Positions 18,006-27,413 of a stretch of 64,000 nt of DNA are shown here, piece by piece. The DNA comes from an uncultured Duganella sp. (GTDB lineage Bacteria > Pseudomonadota > Gammaproteobacteria > Burkholderiales > Burkholderiaceae): the NCBI GenBank assembly GCA_946482335.1, contig CAMLRG010000002.1, positions 16,944 to 80,943 on the forward strand, read 5' to 3'. The stretch's first letter is position 1. Every line of letters starts with the position of its first letter. Below the pieces are notes generated by a model that worked only from the letters and a program-made list of their open reading frames with translations, was not told where the DNA came from and ran no database searches. A program made the position numbers and the translations under genes.

Positions 18006-19265
18006 TCAACTGTAATCGCGCACATCGTCGATGATCTTGCCGTCATTCGGCAAACTGCCGCGCGGCGCGAACTGCACTTCGCCGCGCAGTTTGGTGATGT
18101 CGCGGATGGTGGCGACGATGTCGGCCGCCTGCGCCTGCAATGCCGGGTCGTCGGTCTCGCAGTGCAGCGTCATCACTTCGTCGGCGATCTTGCCGGAGAC
18201 CACCAGCCGCGTCTTGCCCAGGCCGGGGTGGCGGCGCGCGATTTCGTGCACCTGCGACGGATGGACGAACATGGCGCGCACCTTGGTGGTCTGGTCGGCG
18301 CGCCCCAGCCAGCCCTTGATGCGGGTATTGGTGCGGCCGCAGGCGGAGGGGCCGGCATCCGCCAGCACCGCCGACAGGTCGCCGGTGGCGAAACGGATCA
18401 ATGGGTAGTCGGGGTTGAACAAGGTGACCAGCACTTCACCCACTTCGCCCGGCGCGACCGGCTCGCCGGAGCCGGGCCGCACGATTTCCAGCAGTACGTC
18501 CTCGTCCAGCACCATGCCGGGATTGAGCTTGCCGTTGCTGCGCGTCTCGTAGGCGATGCTGCCGATGTCGGCCGATGCATAGGTCTGTATCACTTCCCCC
18601 ACGCCGCGCTCGGCGAACCACTGCCGCAGGGATTCCGGCAGCGCTTCGGCGCCCATCATGGCGCGCTTGACGCTGCTGATGTCGGCCCCCATTTCGGCGG
18701 CCTTCTCGATGATGATTTTCAGGAAGGAGGGCGTGCCGATATAGGTGTCAGGGCGCAATTCCGCCATGGCCTGCACTTGCAGCTCGGTCTGGCCTGCGCC
18801 GGCCGGAATCACGGTGCAGCCGATGCGCGCCGCACCGCCTTCCACCATGAAGGCGGCGGGCGTAAAGTGGTAGGAAAAACAGTTTTGCACCAGGCTGCCC
18901 GGACGCACACCGGTGGCGAACATGGGGCGCGAAAAGCGCCACCAGTCCACTGCCCGTCCTTCCGGGTCGAAAATCGGGCCGGGCGACATGAAGATGCGCG
19001 CCAGCTTGCCGGCAGGGGTGCTGTTCAGGCCACCGAAGGGACGTTGCTGCGCCTGCAGCGCCTTCAGCCCGGACTTGCGCGTGACCGGCAGCTGTGCCAG
19101 GGCTTCGCGGCTGTTGATGCGCGAGGCGTCGACGCCGGCCAGGATGCGCGCCCAGCCGGGCGCCGTCTGCGCTTGCGCTACCAGCAGCGGCAAACGCTGC
19201 ATCAGGTCACGTTCGCGCTCGGCATGCGGGCGCGTTTCGAGGCTGTCGAGGGTTTCGGCCATCAT
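18006..19265 (-). CDS. Phenylacetate-CoA ligase family protein
   Basis: The 419-residue adenylate-forming enzyme is of the PaaK type. Recognisable parts are PFGGLNSTPAGKLARIFMSP in the nucleotide-binding region, YIGTPSFLKII, the core GAEALPESLRQWF and QTYASADIG, and RFATGDLSAV followed by GRADQTTKVRAMFVHP. PaaK relatives make CoA thioesters of aromatic acids. It closes the Liv-type operon and overlaps the MmcQ gene by four bases (ATGA). The position suggests it activates a carboxylic acid imported by the transporter. The substrate is unknown. Confidence 0.85.
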   Translation of the reverse strand: MMAETLDSLETRPHAERERDLMQRLPLLVAQAQTAPGWARILAGVDASRINSREALAQLPVTRKSGLKALQAQQRPFGGLNSTPAGKLARIFMSPGPIFDPEGRAVDWWRFSRPMFATGVRPGSLVQNCFSYHFTPAAFMVEGGAARIGCTVIPAGAGQTELQVQAMAELRPDTYIGTPSFLKIIIEKAAEMGADISSVKRAMMGAEALPESLRQWFAERGVGEVIQTYASADIGSIAYETRSNGKLNPGMVLDEDVLLEIVRPGSGEPVAPGEVGEVLVTLFNPDYPLIRFATGDLSAVLADAGPSACGRTNTRIKGWLGRADQTTKVRAMFVHPSQVHEIARRHPGLGKTRLVVSGKIADEVMTLHCETDDPALQAQAADIVATIRDITKLRGEVQFAPRGSLPNDGKIIDDVRDYS

Positions 19266-19615
19266 GCCGCTCCTTCAATCTCGCGTTGCAGTTTCTTGGT
19301 CAATTTGGCGAACACCAGGCGGTGCGCGCGTTTCAGCAATTCCTTTGCCTCGGCATCCGGCAGCCGCGCCAGGTCTTCGACCTGCACCCATTTGGCACGC
19401 GCCAGATAGGGGGCGGGGATGATGCCGTCGCGGTCGGTCAGCTCCAGGAAGCGGTCGTCGTCGACCTTGAAGCTGATGGAGCGCGCCTGGGCATCGTCGT
19501 GCATGACAGCGAACATCTTTTCCCCTACGGAGAACACCAGGTTGTCGCCCCATTTGATGCCTTGCGTAGCGCCGGGAAGGGCCATGCAGAATTCTTTGGC
19601 TTTTTTCAGGTTCAT
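19262..19615 (-). CDS. MmcQ/YjbR family protein
   Basis: The 117-residue small protein has the YjbR/CyaY-like fold, recognised by LPGATQGIKWGDNLVFSVGEKMF, then ISFKVDDDRFLELTDRDGIIPAPY and WVQVEDLARLPDAE. A DNA-binding role has been suggested for the family but is weakly supported. It is inserted between livF and the PaaK-like gene and shares the operon. A 57-base spacer with a hairpin separates it from livF. Confidence 0.85.
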   Translation of the reverse strand: MNLKKAKEFCMALPGATQGIKWGDNLVFSVGEKMFAVMHDDAQARSISFKVDDDRFLELTDRDGIIPAPYLARAKWVQVEDLARLPDAEAKELLKRAHRLVFAKLTKKLQREIEGAA

Positions 19616-19631
19616 ATAGTCAGAAGGTTCC

Positions 19632-19669
19632 AGGTGCTAACACGCTTCGCGTGTCAGCAGCTGGCACCT
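19632..19669. repeat. Two-tier palindromic hairpin after livF
   Basis: Outer arms are AGGTGC and GCACCT. An inner perfect arm pair ACACGC-TTC-GCGTGT sits between them. There is no T-tract on the minus strand, so it is probably an intercistronic REP-like hairpin rather than a strong terminator. Confidence 0.55.
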
Positions 19670-19672
19670 TGA

Positions 19673-20473
19673 TTAAGCTAGCCAGCGTTTGCGGCGTCGA
19701 TAAAATTTCATGTCGCGGAAGCTCTTGCGGCCCGCGCCGGACATGCCGAGGTAGAACTCCTTGACGTCTTCATTGTTGGCCAGCTCCGTGGCCTCGCCTT
19801 CCATCACCACGCGGCCGTTCTCCAGGATGTAGCCGAAGTCCGCGTAGCGCAGGGCCACATTGGTGTTCTGCTCGGCCAGCAGGAAGGATACGTTCTCCTT
19901 CGCGTTCAAATCCTTCACGATGCCGAAGATCTCTTCCACGATCTGCGGCGCGATGCCCATCGAAGGCTCGTCCAGCAGGATCATGGAAGGCTTGGCCATC
20001 AGCGCACGCCCGATGGCGCACATCTGCTGTTCGCCGCCGGAGGTGTAGCCGGCCTGGCTGTTGCGGCGTTCGCGCAGGCGGGGGAAGTAGTGGTAGACCT
20101 TTTCCAGCGATTCCCTCATCTCGGCGCGCGAGGCACTGCGCGTATAAGCACCTGTCAGCAAATTCTCCTCGATGGTCAGGTGGCCGAAGCAGTGACGTCC
20201 CTCCATCACTTGCGACAGCCCACGCTTGACCAGCTCATTGGGCGTGAGCTGGTCGATGCGTTCCCCCTTGAATTGCACCTCGCCCTTGGTGACGTCGCCG
20301 CGCTCGCCGCGCAGCAGGGTGGAGATGGTCTTCAGCGTGGTGGACTTGCCGGCGCCGTTGGCGCCCAGCAGGGCGACGATCTTGCCCTGCGGGACTTGCA
20401 GCGACACGCCTTTCAGCACCAGGATCACGTGGTCGTAAATGACCTCGATGTTATTGACTGACAGGTAGCTCAT
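19673..20473 (-). CDS. livF: ABC transporter ATP-binding protein, LivF type
   Basis: The 266-residue ATPase belongs to a hydrophobic-amino-acid-type importer. Walker A is GANGAGKST, the signature is the variant YTSGGEQQM, and Walker B is MILLDEPSMG. A basic C-terminal extension (FRDMKFYRRRKRWLA) exceeds the usual LivF end. It is separated from the binding-protein gene by seven bases. Confidence 0.92.
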   Translation of the reverse strand: MSYLSVNNIEVIYDHVILVLKGVSLQVPQGKIVALLGANGAGKSTTLKTISTLLRGERGDVTKGEVQFKGERIDQLTPNELVKRGLSQVMEGRHCFGHLTIEENLLTGAYTRSASRAEMRESLEKVYHYFPRLRERRNSQAGYTSGGEQQMCAIGRALMAKPSMILLDEPSMGIAPQIVEEIFGIVKDLNAKENVSFLLAEQNTNVALRYADFGYILENGRVVMEGEATELANNEDVKEFYLGMSGAGRKSFRDMKFYRRRKRWLA

Positions 20474-20480
20474 TGGGCGC

Positions 20481-21785
20481 TCACTTCATGCAGGCCGGGG
20501 TGATCTTTTTCTCGGCGGCGTACTTGCCGGACGATTCGTCCACCAGCTTGCGCAGCAGGGCCTTGTCACCCACCACCCAGTTGGGGGTGACTGCCTTCCA
20601 GGCCTTGCCGTCCCATTGCTGGACTTTCACCGCGCCGGAGCCTTCATGGTCTTCGCAGGAAGTCTTCACGGTCGGGAACATATTGAACACGCCCAGCACT
20701 TTCTGGCGCGCTTCGTCGATGTTCAGGTTCTCCAGGCCCCAGCGCAGCTGCTCGCCGGTGACGGGCTTGCCCTTGCCGAACTTTTCCTGCGCGGCGCGCA
20801 TCGCTTCGACGTACATCACGCCCGCCGTCAGGCCGCGCATGTGGTAGACCGAGCCGATGCGGCTCTGGTCGGCCAGGTTGCCCTTGCCGCCGGCGTAGAC
20901 CTTCTTGCGCAGTTCATCCAGCAGCGGGTAGTTGCCGGGGGTGTTGAAGGTCATCGAGGTGTAGCCCTTGGCCGCATCGCCCGACGGCACGGTGTCTTCC
21001 TCGGAGCCGGCCCACCACACGCCCAGCATCTTCTCGCGCGGGAAGCCGTTGCGCTGCGCGGTCTTGATGGCCACCGAGTTCATCACGCCCCAGCCCCAGA
21101 GAATCACGTGATCCGGCTTGGCCTGGCGGATCTGCAGCCATTGCGACTGCTGTTCGCTGCCCGGCGGCGCGACCGGGATCTTGATCAGCTCGAAGCCGTA
21201 TTGCGACGCCATCGCCTCCAGCACCGGCAACGGTTCCTTGCCGAAGGCCGAGTCGTGGTACAGGTGCACGATCTTCTTGCCTTTGAGCTTATCCATGCCG
21301 CCGCTCTTGTCGCCCAGGTACTTGATCATGCCCGCCGCCTGGCTCCAGTAGTTGGTGATCAGGGGGAAGACATAGGGGAAGACCTTGCCGTTGGCGGCAT
21401 CGGAGCGGCCATAGCCCAGGGTGGTCATCGGGATCTTGTCCTGCGGGATGCGGTCCAGGATGCCGTAGGCGATGCCCGTCGACAGCGGCTCCACCACGGT
21501 GGCGCCGCCATTCTTGGTCTTCAGGCGTTCGTAACATTCCACGCCGCGCGACGGGTTGTATTCGGTCTCGCATTCCTCCCAGCTGATTTTCACGCCGTTG
21601 ACGCCGCCGTTGGCATTGACCAGGTTGAAGTAGTCAATCACGCCGCCGTAGAATCCGGAACCGCCGGCCGCATAGGGGCCGACGCGATAGGAGGGCAGGG
21701 CGACGAATTGTTCGGCCGATTGGGCCCAGGCGCTGCTGGCGGCGATGCTGCTTGCTACGGCAATGCCGAGTACGAACGATTTCAT
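20481..21785 (-). CDS. Branched-chain-type ABC transporter substrate-binding protein
   Basis: The 434-residue periplasmic protein has signal peptide MKSFVLGIAVASSIAASSAWA. The mature part begins QSAEQFVALPSYRVGPYAAG and has the Leu/Ile/Val-binding fold: GVIDYFNLVNANGGVNG and HDSAFGKEPLPVLEAMASQYG. This subfamily accompanies AMP-binding synthetase genes rather than typical amino-acid uptake. The ligand may therefore be an aromatic or fatty carboxylate. It lies between livF and livM in one operon. Confidence 0.9.
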   Translation of the reverse strand: MKSFVLGIAVASSIAASSAWAQSAEQFVALPSYRVGPYAAGGSGFYGGVIDYFNLVNANGGVNGVKISWEECETEYNPSRGVECYERLKTKNGGATVVEPLSTGIAYGILDRIPQDKIPMTTLGYGRSDAANGKVFPYVFPLITNYWSQAAGMIKYLGDKSGGMDKLKGKKIVHLYHDSAFGKEPLPVLEAMASQYGFELIKIPVAPPGSEQQSQWLQIRQAKPDHVILWGWGVMNSVAIKTAQRNGFPREKMLGVWWAGSEEDTVPSGDAAKGYTSMTFNTPGNYPLLDELRKKVYAGGKGNLADQSRIGSVYHMRGLTAGVMYVEAMRAAQEKFGKGKPVTGEQLRWGLENLNIDEARQKVLGVFNMFPTVKTSCEDHEGSGAVKVQQWDGKAWKAVTPNWVVGDKALLRKLVDESSGKYAAEKKITPACMK

Positions 21786-21812
21786 GTGATGTCTCCAGGT
21801 TATAGTTGCCGC

Positions 21813-22871
21813 TCAGTGCGGGAAGGGCCACAGGCGGAGTTTCTCTTTACCGATTTGCCACAAACGCGCCAGACCGTGGGGTTCCACGATCAGGAAGAAG
21901 ATGATCAGGGCGCCGAACACCATCAGCTCCAGGTTCGATGCCACGGTGGTCGGCAGCGCCAGGCCGTGCGCCACGATATTCAGGAATACCGGCAGCAGCA
22001 CGATGAAGGCCGAGCCGAGGAAGGAGCCCAGCACCGAACCGACCCCGCCGATAATGATCATGAACAGGATGCGGAAGGACAGGTCCAGGTTGTAGGCTTC
22101 CGGCTCGACGGTGCCGAGGTAGGCGAAGGCGTACAGGGCGCCGGCCACGCCGCAATAGAATGAGCTGACGGCAAAGGCCAGCAGCTTGGTGCGCATCAGG
22201 CGGATGCCGATCACTTCCGCCGCCACGTCCATGTCCCGCACCGCCATCCAGGAGCGTCCCACGTTGGAACGGATCATGTTCTTGGCCAGAAGCGCCATCA
22301 GCGCCACCACAGCCAGTACCAGCAGGTATTTGCGTTCCGGCGTGTCGAAGCCGTAGCCGAAAATTTCCATCCTCTGTGCCGTGATCACGCCGGACGAGCT
22401 GTAATTGGTCAGCCAGCCGATCTTGGTCAGGCACCACACCACGAAGAATTGTGTCGCCAACGTGGACGCGGCCAGGTAGAAGCCGCGTATGCGCAGCGAC
22501 GGCAGGCCGAACGCGATGCCGACCATGGCGGCGCACAAGCCGCCCAGCACGAAGGCCGCCAGCACCGGGATGCCAGGGACGCGCAGCATGAAGTTATAGG
22601 CGGAGAAGGCGCCCACCGCCATGAAGGCGGCCGTCCCGAGCGACAGCTGGCCGGCATAGCCGGTCAGGATGTTCAGGCCCAGCGCCGCCAGCGAGAAGAT
22701 CAGGAAGGGGATGAAGATCGCCGACAGCATGTAGGGCGACGACACCATCGGCAGCACCAGCAATGCCACGGCGAGCGTGGCCAGCAGGGCGATGCGGTCC
22801 TGGCGGATCGGCAGGATCTGGCCGTCCGCCTCGTAGCTGGTCTTGAATTGTCCTGCTTCGCGGTAGAACAT
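21813..22871 (-). CDS. livM: Branched-chain-type ABC permease, LivM family
   Basis: The 352-residue protein has about nine or ten hydrophobic segments. It has the LivM signatures LNILTGYAGQLSLGTAAFM, the cytoplasmic coupling loop WMAVRDMDVAAEVIGIRLMRTK and IIIGGVGSVLGSFLGSAF. It is encoded three bases after livH and forms the heteromeric membrane channel with it. Confidence 0.92.
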   Translation of the reverse strand: MFYREAGQFKTSYEADGQILPIRQDRIALLATLAVALLVLPMVSSPYMLSAIFIPFLIFSLAALGLNILTGYAGQLSLGTAAFMAVGAFSAYNFMLRVPGIPVLAAFVLGGLCAAMVGIAFGLPSLRIRGFYLAASTLATQFFVVWCLTKIGWLTNYSSSGVITAQRMEIFGYGFDTPERKYLLVLAVVALMALLAKNMIRSNVGRSWMAVRDMDVAAEVIGIRLMRTKLLAFAVSSFYCGVAGALYAFAYLGTVEPEAYNLDLSFRILFMIIIGGVGSVLGSFLGSAFIVLLPVFLNIVAHGLALPTTVASNLELMVFGALIIFFLIVEPHGLARLWQIGKEKLRLWPFPH

Positions 22872-22874
22872 CGC

Positions 22875-23777
22875 TCAGATCCTCCGGATGATTTTTTCGC
22901 CGAACAGCCCTTCCGGGCGCACCAGCAGGAACAGCAAGGCCAGCACGTAGGGGAACCAGCCTTCGATGCCGCCGCCGACCAGCGGACCGATATAGACTTC
23001 CGCCAGCTTTTCCGAGGCGCCGATGATCAGGCCGCCGACAATCGCACCCGGCACCGAAGTGAAGCCGCCCAGTATCAGCACCGGAAGCGCTTTCAGTGCG
23101 ATGAAGGTCAGCGCAAACTGCACGCCATTGCGCGCTCCCCACAGCATGCCGGCCACCAGCGCCACCATGCCGGCCACCGCCCACAGGATGCCCCAGATGC
23201 GCTGCAGCGGGATGCCCACCGCCTGCGCCGCCTGGTGGTCGTCCGCCACCGCGCGCAGGGCGCGGCCGACCTTGGTCTTGGCGAACATCAGCGCCAGTGC
23301 TGCCACCATCACGCCGCAAATGGCGGCGGCCGTGAGGTCGAACTTGGACACGATGATGTTGAACTTGTCCATCAGGTATTCGCTCGGCACGTCCTCGATG
23401 GGGATTTCCAGCTTGTGCACTTGTGAGCCCCAGATCAGCTGGGCCAACCCTTCGATGAAGAAGGCCAGGCCGATGGTGGCCATGAACAGCGTGATTTCAG
23501 GCTGGTTGACCAGGGGCCGCAGCACCACGCGTTCGATCGCCAGGCCGAGGATGATCATCGCCAGCACCGTGGCCGGGATGGCGAGCCACAGCGAGAGCCC
23601 GAACTTGTCCATGAAGCCCACGCAGGTGAGCGCGGCGAAGAACACCATTGCGCCCTGCGCAAAGTTGAACACGCCGGAAGCCTTGTAGATCAGCACGAAG
23701 CCAATCGCCACCAGCGCGTACATCACGCCGGACAGCAAGCCCCCGATCAGCACCTCGGCAAAGAAATTGATGTCCAT
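22875..23777 (-). CDS. livH: Branched-chain-type ABC permease, LivH family
   Basis: The 300-residue permease has LivH features: IGFVLIYKASGVFNFAQG near the N-terminus, coupling loop ALRAVADDHQAAQAVGIPLQR, and GGFTSVPGAIVGGLIIG. Its ATG abuts the livG stop with no gap, implying translational coupling. Confidence 0.92.
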   Translation of the reverse strand: MDINFFAEVLIGGLLSGVMYALVAIGFVLIYKASGVFNFAQGAMVFFAALTCVGFMDKFGLSLWLAIPATVLAMIILGLAIERVVLRPLVNQPEITLFMATIGLAFFIEGLAQLIWGSQVHKLEIPIEDVPSEYLMDKFNIIVSKFDLTAAAICGVMVAALALMFAKTKVGRALRAVADDHQAAQAVGIPLQRIWGILWAVAGMVALVAGMLWGARNGVQFALTFIALKALPVLILGGFTSVPGAIVGGLIIGASEKLAEVYIGPLVGGGIEGWFPYVLALLFLLVRPEGLFGEKIIRRI

Positions 23778-24590
23778 TTAGTGGGCCACTCCGAGGTAAG
23801 CGTCGATCACATCCTGGTTGGTGCGCACTTCGTCCGGCGTGCCGTCGCCGATCTTCTTGCCGTAGTCCAGCACCACCACGCGGTCCGAGATATCCATCAC
23901 CACGCCCATATCGTGTTCGATCAGGACGATGGTGGTGCCGAACTGCTCGTTGACGTCGAGGATGAAGCGGCACATGTCCTGCTTTTCCTCCACGTTCATG
24001 CCCGCCATGGGTTCATCCAGCAGCAGGATTTGCGGCTCCGCGGCCAGGGCGCGGCCCAGCTCCACGCGCTTTTGCAGGCCGTAGGGCAGGCGGCCCACCG
24101 GCGTCTTGCGGATATGCTGGATTTCGAGGAAATCGATCACTTCCTCACATTTGCGGCGGTGCTCGATCTCTTCGCGCCGTGCCGGGCCCCAGTACAGCGC
24201 TTGCAGCAGGAAGTTGGATTTCATCTTCAGGTTGCGGCCGGTCATGATGTTGTCCAGCACAGTCATGCCCTTGAACAGCGCAATGTTCTGGAAGGTACGC
24301 GCGATGCCTGATTTGGCGGCGGCGTAGCAGTCCATGTTCTTGCGGTGCTGGCCGCGGTAGATGATTTCGCCTTGCTGCGGACGGTACACGCCGTTGATCA
24401 CGTTCAGCATCGAGCTTTTGCCAGCGCCGTTGGGGCCGATGATGGCGCGGATTTCGTGTTCGCGCACGTTGAAGGAGATATTGGTCAGCGCCTTCACCCC
24501 GCCGAATGACAGCGAGATATTGCGCAAATCCAGGATCACGTCGCCGATCTTGCGGCCGGCGGTGATCGCGCCCGGTTCGTTCATTTGCAT
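23778..24590 (-). CDS. livG: ABC transporter ATP-binding protein, LivG type
   Basis: The 270-residue ATPase has Walker A GPNGAGKSS, the LivG Q-loop region ARTFQNIALFKGMTVLDNI, signature-region LPYGLQKRVELGRAL and Walker B ILLLDEPMAGM. The LSGGQ-type signature is replaced by PYGLQKR, normal for this family. It follows the long-chain AMP-binding gene by 14 bases. Confidence 0.93.
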   Translation of the reverse strand: MQMNEPGAITAGRKIGDVILDLRNISLSFGGVKALTNISFNVREHEIRAIIGPNGAGKSSMLNVINGVYRPQQGEIIYRGQHRKNMDCYAAAKSGIARTFQNIALFKGMTVLDNIMTGRNLKMKSNFLLQALYWGPARREEIEHRRKCEEVIDFLEIQHIRKTPVGRLPYGLQKRVELGRALAAEPQILLLDEPMAGMNVEEKQDMCRFILDVNEQFGTTIVLIEHDMGVVMDISDRVVVLDYGKKIGDGTPDEVRTNQDVIDAYLGVAH

Positions 24591-24604
24591 GGTGGCTTCC
24601 CCGC

Positions 24605-26527
24605 TTATGCTGCCTTGAGGTCCATGATCCGCAGGTCAGCCGCCACCGTGCCGGTGCGCCCGTCCTCGAATTTGACCTGGGTTTCGATGTATTGCGAAGC
24701 TTTGCCGCCGTACAGTGCCTCGATCAGCACCGCGTACTTCTCGGCGATGAACTTGCGGCGCACCTTGCGGGTACGCGTCAGTTCATCGTCGTCAGGGTCG
24801 AGCTCCTTGTGCAGCACCAGGAAGCGGTGCACTTGCGTATCCACCATCAGGGCTTCCTGCGCCAGGTCGGCATTGACTTTTTCCACGCATTCCCTGACCA
24901 GCGCGTAAGTCTGCTCGTGCGCCGCCAGGTCGGTGTAGCCCGAGTAGGCGATGCCGCGCCGTTCGGCCCAGTTGCCGACGGCTTCCATGTCGATGTTGAT
25001 GAAAGCGGTCACCCGGTCGCGCTGGTGGCCGAAGGCCACGGCTTCCTTGATGAAGGGGAAGAATTTCAGCTTGTTTTCGATGTAGTTGGGCGCGAAGATG
25101 GCGCCATTGCTCATCTTGCCCACGTCGGCGGCCCGGTCGATGATGCGCAGGTGGCCGTCGTGGTCGAAGATGCCGGCATCGCCGGTGTGGAAGTAGCCTT
25201 CGCTGTCGATGGCTTCGGCCGTCGCGTCGGGCCGCTTGTAATAGCAGTGCATCAGGGTCGGCGACTTGACCAGCACCTCGCCGTTCGGCGCCAATTTCAC
25301 TTCCACCCCCGGCGCGGGTTTGCCGACCGAGTCGAACTTGATTTCGCCGTCCGGCTGCAGGCAGATATAGGCGCAGGTTTCGGTCGAGCCGTAGAACTGT
25401 TTCAGGTTGACGCCGATCGAGCGGTAGAAGCGGAACAGGTCGGGGCCGATCGCAGCGCCTGCCGTATAGGCCACGCGGATGCGCGACATGCCCAGCACGT
25501 TGCGCAGCGGGCCGTATACCAGGATATTGCCCAGCGCGTAGCTGATCCGGTCGCCCAGCGGCACCGGCTTGCCGTCCAGGATGTCGGAACCTACGCGGCG
25601 CGCCACGCCCATGAAGTGATGGAACATCTTGCGCTTGATGGCGCCGGCATCCTCCATGCGTATCATCACCTGCGTCAGCATGTTTTCGAAAATGCGCGGC
25701 GGCGCGAAATAGTAGGACGGGCCGATCTCGCGCAAATCCGTGGTCACGGTATCGGCTGATTCGGGGCAGTTGACGGTGAAGCCGGCGGTCATCGCCTGTG
25801 CGAAGGAGAACAGGCAGTCGCCCACCCACGCCATCGGCAGGTAGGACAGCACATTCTCCGCGTCGGTCAGCTTGTCGAAACCGATCCCGCCGATGGCCGC
25901 CGACAGCAGGGCCTTGTGGGTCTGGCACACGCCTTTCGGCTTGCCGGTGGTGCCGGAGGTGTAAAGGATGATGGCGTTGTCGCTTTCCTTGCCTTCTGCG
26001 ATGGCCGCTTCGTAGAAGCCGGGATGGGCCTTGTCGTATTCACGCCCCAGTTCCTGCAGGCGGGCATAGGACATCAGTTGCTGGTGGGTGTAGTTGCGCA
26101 TGCCCCGCTCATCTTCGTAAGCGATATGCGCGATGGCCGGGCATTGCTCGCACAGGTCGAGCAACTTGTCGACCTGCTCCTGGTCTTCCACGATGGCGTA
26201 CTGGATTTCCGCATTCTCCAGCACGAAGGCCAGGTCGGCGGCCGGCGCGTCCTGGTACATTGGCACCGGCACGCCGCCCAGGCATTGCGCCGCCAGCATT
26301 GACCAGTACAGGCGCGGACGGTTGTCGCCGATGATGGCCAGGTTCATGCCGCGCCCAAAGCCAAGCGCCGCCAGGCCGCAAGCCAGGGCGCGCACTTCGG
26401 CGTTCACTTGCTGCCAGTCCCAGGTCTGCCAGATGCCCAGGTCCTTTTCGCGGAACGCCGGCTTGTGCGGCCGCTCCTTGCCATGCTGGAGCAGCCTGCG
26501 AGGGAAGGTCGTCAGATTATCCTGCAC
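24605..26527 (-). CDS. AMP-dependent synthetase, long-chain acyl-CoA ligase type
   Basis: The 640-residue adenylate-forming enzyme starts at GTG 26527 after a strong AAGGAG. The AMP-binding P-loop IILYTSGTTGKPKGV is at about 187-200. KQFYGSTETCAYIC holds the adenine-site motif, and GYFHTGDAGIFDHDGHLRIIDR the hinge region. It resembles FadD15-like ligases that lack a leading targeting signal. It opens the Liv-type operon, so both ends of the operon carry CoA-ligase-type genes. The substrate is probably a carboxylate brought in by the transporter (inference). Confidence 0.88.
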   Translation of the reverse strand: MQDNLTTFPRRLLQHGKERPHKPAFREKDLGIWQTWDWQQVNAEVRALACGLAALGFGRGMNLAIIGDNRPRLYWSMLAAQCLGGVPVPMYQDAPAADLAFVLENAEIQYAIVEDQEQVDKLLDLCEQCPAIAHIAYEDERGMRNYTHQQLMSYARLQELGREYDKAHPGFYEAAIAEGKESDNAIILYTSGTTGKPKGVCQTHKALLSAAIGGIGFDKLTDAENVLSYLPMAWVGDCLFSFAQAMTAGFTVNCPESADTVTTDLREIGPSYYFAPPRIFENMLTQVMIRMEDAGAIKRKMFHHFMGVARRVGSDILDGKPVPLGDRISYALGNILVYGPLRNVLGMSRIRVAYTAGAAIGPDLFRFYRSIGVNLKQFYGSTETCAYICLQPDGEIKFDSVGKPAPGVEVKLAPNGEVLVKSPTLMHCYYKRPDATAEAIDSEGYFHTGDAGIFDHDGHLRIIDRAADVGKMSNGAIFAPNYIENKLKFFPFIKEAVAFGHQRDRVTAFINIDMEAVGNWAERRGIAYSGYTDLAAHEQTYALVRECVEKVNADLAQEALMVDTQVHRFLVLHKELDPDDDELTRTRKVRRKFIAEKYAVLIEALYGGKASQYIETQVKFEDGRTGTVAADLRIMDLKAA

Positions 26528-26599
26528 GAATGTCTCCTTGGATTTTTGGATGCCTGTAGCTTTTTGTGTGATGATATTAGCGTGAGCTATGTCGCAAGG

Positions 26600-26617
26600 T
26601 TGTCATTTCAAAGACAA
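26600..26617. promoter_or_regulatory. Inverted repeat TTGTC-N8-GACAA, candidate Crp/Fnr-type operator
   Basis: The 18-base dyad lies in the 123-base gap between the divergent synthetase/Liv operon and the Crp/Fnr gene, 34 bases upstream of the latter. Length and symmetry fit a Crp/Fnr-family site, though the arms are not the classical TGTGA or TTGAT. Confidence 0.5.
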
Positions 26618-26650
26618 TTCGACGACTTTTGATGGTGCGACGCAACAACG

Positions 26651-27334
26651 ATGAAAACCGAACCGAGCCTGATCGAAGCCATTCGCAGCTCCACCTGGGC
26701 GCCGGTGCTCACTGCGGAGCAACTGGCGCGCGTGGAAGCGACCTGTTACGAGGAATTCATCCCCAAAGGGGGCTTCGTTTGCCATAAGGGCGAAATTGTC
26801 GATAACTGGATCGGTATTATTTCAGGCATGGTGAAAATGAATAATTTTTCGCCGAGCGGTAAAAGCGTCACATTTACCGGCGTGCCACCCGGCGGCTGGT
26901 TTGGCGAAGGTTCATTACTAAAAGACGAGCGCCGCCGATACGACGCCATGACCCTGCGCGACAGCCGCATCGCCCGCATGCCGGCCGTCACTTTCCATTA
27001 CCTGCTCGAGAATAGCCTACCCTTCACCCGTTTCCTTTTGATGCAGCTCAACGAACGTTTGGGTCAATTTATCGGCATGGTGGAAAACGAACGCTTGCTC
27101 GATCCCGACACCCGCGTTGCTCGCTGCCTGGCGTCACTATTTAATTCCCATTTGTATCCCGGCATCGAGCGCCTGGTGCAGATTTCGCAGGAAGAGGTCG
27201 GCTTGTTGTCGGGCTCCTCACGCCAGCGCGCCAACCAGGCCTTGCAAGTCCTTGAAAAGCAGGGGCTGTTGCGCGTGGACTACGGCGGCATCCGCATCCT
27301 CGACCTCGACGGTTTGCGCCGCTTCGAGGCGTAA
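26651..27334 (+). CDS. Crp/Fnr family transcriptional regulator
   Basis: The 227-residue protein has an N-terminal cyclic-nucleotide-binding-type domain (about 20-140; KGEIVDNWIGIISGMVKM, PPGGWFGEGSLL). A C-terminal winged helix has ISQEEVGLLSGSSRQRANQAL as recognition region. No N-terminal Fnr-type cysteine cluster is present, so it is not an iron-sulfur oxygen sensor. Divergent placement suggests it controls the acyl-CoA ligase/Liv operon and possibly itself. The effector is unknown. Confidence 0.9.
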   Translation: MKTEPSLIEAIRSSTWAPVLTAEQLARVEATCYEEFIPKGGFVCHKGEIVDNWIGIISGMVKMNNFSPSGKSVTFTGVPPGGWFGEGSLLKDERRRYDAMTLRDSRIARMPAVTFHYLLENSLPFTRFLLMQLNERLGQFIGMVENERLLDPDTRVARCLASLFNSHLYPGIERLVQISQEEVGLLSGSSRQRANQALQVLEKQGLLRVDYGGIRILDLDGLRRFEA

Positions 27335-27413
27335 TTTTCCGCACGCGTTAAGTTAAGCGCCGAACAATGTCCGCACCGCCCCTTGGTTTAGCCTAACGGG
27401 CTGTGGGGAGAAT

